Made by a program: the position numbers and the translations under genes. Positions 14,124 to 16,009 of a DNA stretch of 16,009 nt are shown here, piece by piece. The notes beneath the pieces are model-generated. The model was not told the origin of the DNA, did not search any database, and was given only the letters and a program-made list of their open reading frames with translations. Source of the DNA: Proteobacteria bacterium UBA2996 (GTDB lineage: Bacteria > Pseudomonadota > Gammaproteobacteria > Arenicellales > UBA868); contig DDZY01000073.1 of NCBI GenBank assembly GCA_002346525.1, positions 3,035 to 19,043 on the forward strand, read 5' to 3'. The number at the start of each line of letters is the position of its first letter. Within the stretch, counting starts at the first letter, position 1.

Positions 14124-14853
14124 CACTACCGCCCTGTTCTGCGTGATCATGACGATGGTCATGCTCATGTCGGTACAGCGCCAGCGCCCCTTCGGTATCA
14201 AAGCCAAAAAGCGCCTGATACTCAGGCGCAGCAGATACCGACGTTGGCGTTCCCTGACAACACACATGGCCGTTCAGGCAGATCACATGATCAGATGAAC
14301 GCATCACCACATGCAAATCATGGCTCACCATCAGAACGGCGCAACCCAAGTCATCGCGGACGCCTTCGATCAACTGATAAAAGGACGCTACGGCAAGCTG
14401 GTCAAGGCCCTGCGTCGGCTCGTCCAGGACCAGCAGATCAGGCCTCACCAGAAGCGCCTTAGCTAGTAGTGCGCGCTGGAATTCTCCGCCAGAAAGAGAC
14501 GACATCTGCTGCTTCAGCAGAGCGGAAATTCCGACCTGCTTGGCAATCTGCAGATGCTGTTGCCGGTCTTTTATCCCGCATAACGCAAGCCACCTGGCTA
14601 CCGTCAGGGGCATGGCCTGATCGATAGCAAGACGCTGCGGTACATAGCCAACCCTCAATCCCGCTTCGCGAACCACCGCACCTTCAGAAGGCGCCTGCGC
14701 TCCGATGAACACCCTGAGTAGGGTTGTCTTACCGGATCCATTAGGACCAACAACGGTAACAATCTCACGCTTTCCAACTGAAAGATCGACATCGCGTAGA
14801 ACTTGACGAGCCCCAATACGCACGCCCAATCCCTGGGCCTTGATGAGACTCAC
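14113..14853 (-). CDS. znuC: Zinc ABC transporter ATP-binding protein
   Basis: This 246-residue cytoplasmic ATPase powers the ZnuABC importer. Walker A is VVGPNGSGKTTLL (34-46), the Q-loop is GYVPQR (69-74), and the signature is SSLSGGEFQRALLAKALL (118-135). Walker B and the D-loop are LLVLDEPTQGLDQ (140-152), and the switch His is His178 (VSHDLHVV). The C-terminus is His-rich (HEHDHRHDH, 229-237), as in other ZnuC proteins. The preferred start is GTG at 14853, which overlaps the zur stop as GTGA and has GGGAGAGG upstream. The longer frame would run into zur without added homology. Confidence 0.94.
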   Translation of the reverse strand: MSLIKAQGLGVRIGARQVLRDVDLSVGKREIVTVVGPNGSGKTTLLRVFIGAQAPSEGAVVREAGLRVGYVPQRLAIDQAMPLTVARWLALCGIKDRQQHLQIAKQVGISALLKQQMSSLSGGEFQRALLAKALLVRPDLLVLDEPTQGLDQLAVASFYQLIEGVRDDLGCAVLMVSHDLHVVMRSSDHVICLNGHVCCQGTPTSVSAAPEYQALFGFDTEGALALYRHEHDHRHDHAEQGGSDAG

Positions 14854-15359
14854 AACGAGGCCCTCTCCCGACACCCAGCGCACACACCCTGCGCCTCCAC
14901 TACCATATGCTGAATATCAAAGCCAATGGCACGGGCCGTACGATCCAGAGGGCTTCTTCGCCTTTCTTCCGAAGTCTCTGCAACCTGGCCACAGTCACTG
15001 CAAATCATGAAGACTGGCGCATGTCCTTCACCCGGTCGGTTGCAAGCCACAAAAGCATTGATCTTCTCAATGCGATGCGCCAACCCGTTTTCCACCAGAA
15101 AATCCAAAGCCCGATATGCCACTGGAGGCTGCGCACTGAAGCCGGAATCAGCGAGTTCTGACAGGATAGCGTAGGCCCCAAGGGGTGCGTGCGACTTCAG
15201 CAACAGTTCCAGCACTTTTTGGCGTACCGGTGTCAGCCGAAGCCCCCGCTCGGCACACAGCGTTTGTGCTGCACCCATCAGCGAGCGGGAACATTCGCCA
15301 TGATCGTGAGCACGAAAGACCTTCGCAGACAACTCGGATTGTACTTTCTTCGAACTCAT
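14850..15359 (-). CDS. zur: Zur, Fur-family zinc uptake repressor
   Basis: This 169-residue Fur-superfamily regulator, when bound to zinc, represses zinc-uptake genes. The winged-helix part covers LTPVRQKVLELLLKSHAPLGAYAILSEL (42-69), PPVAYRALDFLVENGLAHRIE (78-98). The dimerisation domain holds two structural-zinc CxxC pairs, CSDC (120-123) and CAGC (160-163), plus His and Cys in NAFVACNRPGEGHAP (101-115). The short HDHGEC at the N-terminus is typical of Zur. The ATG at 15359 is chosen over an upstream in-frame Met because the latter overlaps znuA and adds non-homologous residues. It lies between znuA and znuC in the same run, so the repressor is made with the importer it controls. The operator would lie beyond the window. 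Confidence 0.93.
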   Translation of the reverse strand: MSSKKVQSELSAKVFRAHDHGECSRSLMGAAQTLCAERGLRLTPVRQKVLELLLKSHAPLGAYAILSELADSGFSAQPPVAYRALDFLVENGLAHRIEKINAFVACNRPGEGHAPVFMICSDCGQVAETSEERRRSPLDRTARAIGFDIQHMVVEAQGVCAGCRERASL

Positions 15360-15375
15360 ACCAGGCAACAGGTAT

Positions 15376-16008
15376 TCAATGGTTAACGCATTCTGCAATT
15401 GCGGAAGCGAGATTTTCAAGTAGTTCCAGATAAAGCCCAGAACCTAACTCTAGATCGACCCCGATTGGGTCTAATACACCGATATGCGGCTTGTAACCCC
15501 CGAAAACACTGTTGATCAGCTTCGATGAGTACTGAGGCTCTGAAAGGACGCAATCAATCCCCTGCTCTTCAAAATGGTGCTTTAACTCCTGCAACCGTTT
15601 GGCATTCGGCTTGGAAGCATCGGTCAGGGAAATCGATCCCGTTGCGGAGATTCCAAACCGATTTTCAAAGTACTGATAAGCATCATGAAACACAAGGAAT
15701 TCCTTACCTTGGACAGACTTAAGACGATCTTCGATATGGTGTATCTCATGTGAGATCTCTTCTTTTGCCGTCTTGGCATTTGCCCTATAGCGCGCAGCAT
15801 TTTCAGGGTCGATGTGGCCGAGTTCGGACGCGATAGCATCAAGCCAAACAAGTGCGTTCGCCGGATCGAGCCACATATGGGGGTCGTTACCATCGTGGTC
15901 GTGATGCGCATGATCGTCATGGCCTTCTTCCTCGTGATCATGGCCTTCGTGGTCATCATGATCGTCATGGCCTTCTTCCTCGTGATCATGGCCTTCTTCC
16001 TCGTGATC
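15376..16008 (-). CDS. znuA: Zinc ABC transporter substrate-binding protein, N-terminus outside window
   Basis: This is a periplasmic zinc-binding protein; 210 residues are visible, and the signal peptide and first domain lie past the window edge. Visible zinc-site segments are PHMWLDPANA (His ligand), FLVFHDAYQYFENRFGI (His ligand) and GVLDPIGVDL (Asp ligand). A long linker helix is present between domains (IDPENAARYRANAKTAKEEISHEIHHIEDRL). Before PHMWLDP is an acidic His-rich loop of about 47 visible residues built on the unit DHEEEGH, as in other ZnuA proteins that gather zinc. It is the first visible gene of the run and ends 16 bp before zur. Confidence 0.94.
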   Translation of the reverse strand, partial: DHEEEGHDHEEEGHDDHDDHEGHDHEEEGHDDHAHHDHDGNDPHMWLDPANALVWLDAIASELGHIDPENAARYRANAKTAKEEISHEIHHIEDRLKSVQGKEFLVFHDAYQYFENRFGISATGSISLTDASKPNAKRLQELKHHFEEQGIDCVLSEPQYSSKLINSVFGGYKPHIGVLDPIGVDLELGSGLYLELLENLASAIAECVNH

Positions 16009-16009
16009 A
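15919..16009 (-). repeat. znuA: 21-bp tandem repeat coding the ZnuA His-rich loop
   Basis: Exact 21-bp copies lie at 15919-15939, 15967-15987 and 15988-16008, separated by a degenerate copy (15940-15966). Each exact copy encodes DHEEEGH. The last base begins another possible unit, so the array runs off the window. Copy number may vary by slippage without shifting frame. Confidence 0.9.

Noticed and set aside
13819..14298. 159-residue plus-strand open frame
   Set aside because: It is antisense to the znuB and znuC genes, which match their families throughout.
15624..15989. Low-complexity minus-strand frame rich in MITRKKAMT repeats
   Set aside because: It is the 21-bp repeat of znuA read in another frame; the znuA frame has all zinc ligands.
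15919..16009. CRISPR-like repeat array
   Set aside because: Repeats abut without unique spacers, are in frame, and encode a known type of ZnuA loop.

Overview
The window looks like chromosome of a Gammaproteobacterium: a Zur/ZnuABC zinc operon, GshB, Ggt, HinT, an AcuI-type reductase and 6-phosphogluconolactonase all have a proteobacterial character. I cannot name the genus. Both edges lie in awkward sequence. The left edge cuts what looks like the 3' end of a tRNA-Ala, and the right edge cuts a tandem repeat inside znuA, so this may be a whole contig.

Left part (1-2950): a minus-strand MFS transporter and a plus-strand 2OG-Fe(II) oxygenase-like protein diverge from a short intergenic region. 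Next is a tRNA-Arg(CCU) gene split in its anticodon loop by a 240-nt group I intron of the bacterial tRNA (IC3-like) type. A DnaA-box-like promoter region and a small RDD membrane protein follow.

Sulfur and thiol block (3005-8064): a periplasmic gamma-glutamyltransferase (plus strand) converges on glutathione synthetase (minus strand) with only 3 bp between them. Upstream of gshB on the same strand is a betaine-homocysteine-methyltransferase-like gene. Its leader carries a SAM-II riboswitch with a visible antiterminator/terminator switch. Upstream of that lies a divergent MetA homoserine acyltransferase. Together these genes cover homoserine activation, homocysteine methylation and glutathione synthesis and breakdown.

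Middle (8067-12535): the metA transcription unit probably begins at acuI (acrylyl-CoA reductase family) and continues through a hot-dog thioesterase and an uncharacterised P-loop protein into metA. A HIT-family protein is divergent from acuI and convergent with an acyl-CoA synthetase. The synthetase reading frame extends 43 codons beyond its first ordinary start and appears to begin at an ATC codon.

Right part (12628-16009): a tight minus-strand run znuA-zur-znuC-znuB-pgl encodes zinc uptake, its Fur-family repressor, and 6-phosphogluconolactonase as the last gene. znuA is incomplete at the window edge.

The strongest non-coding signals are the self-splicing tRNA intron and the SAM-II transcription-attenuation switch. 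I found no CRISPR array, phage, insertion sequence or defence system.
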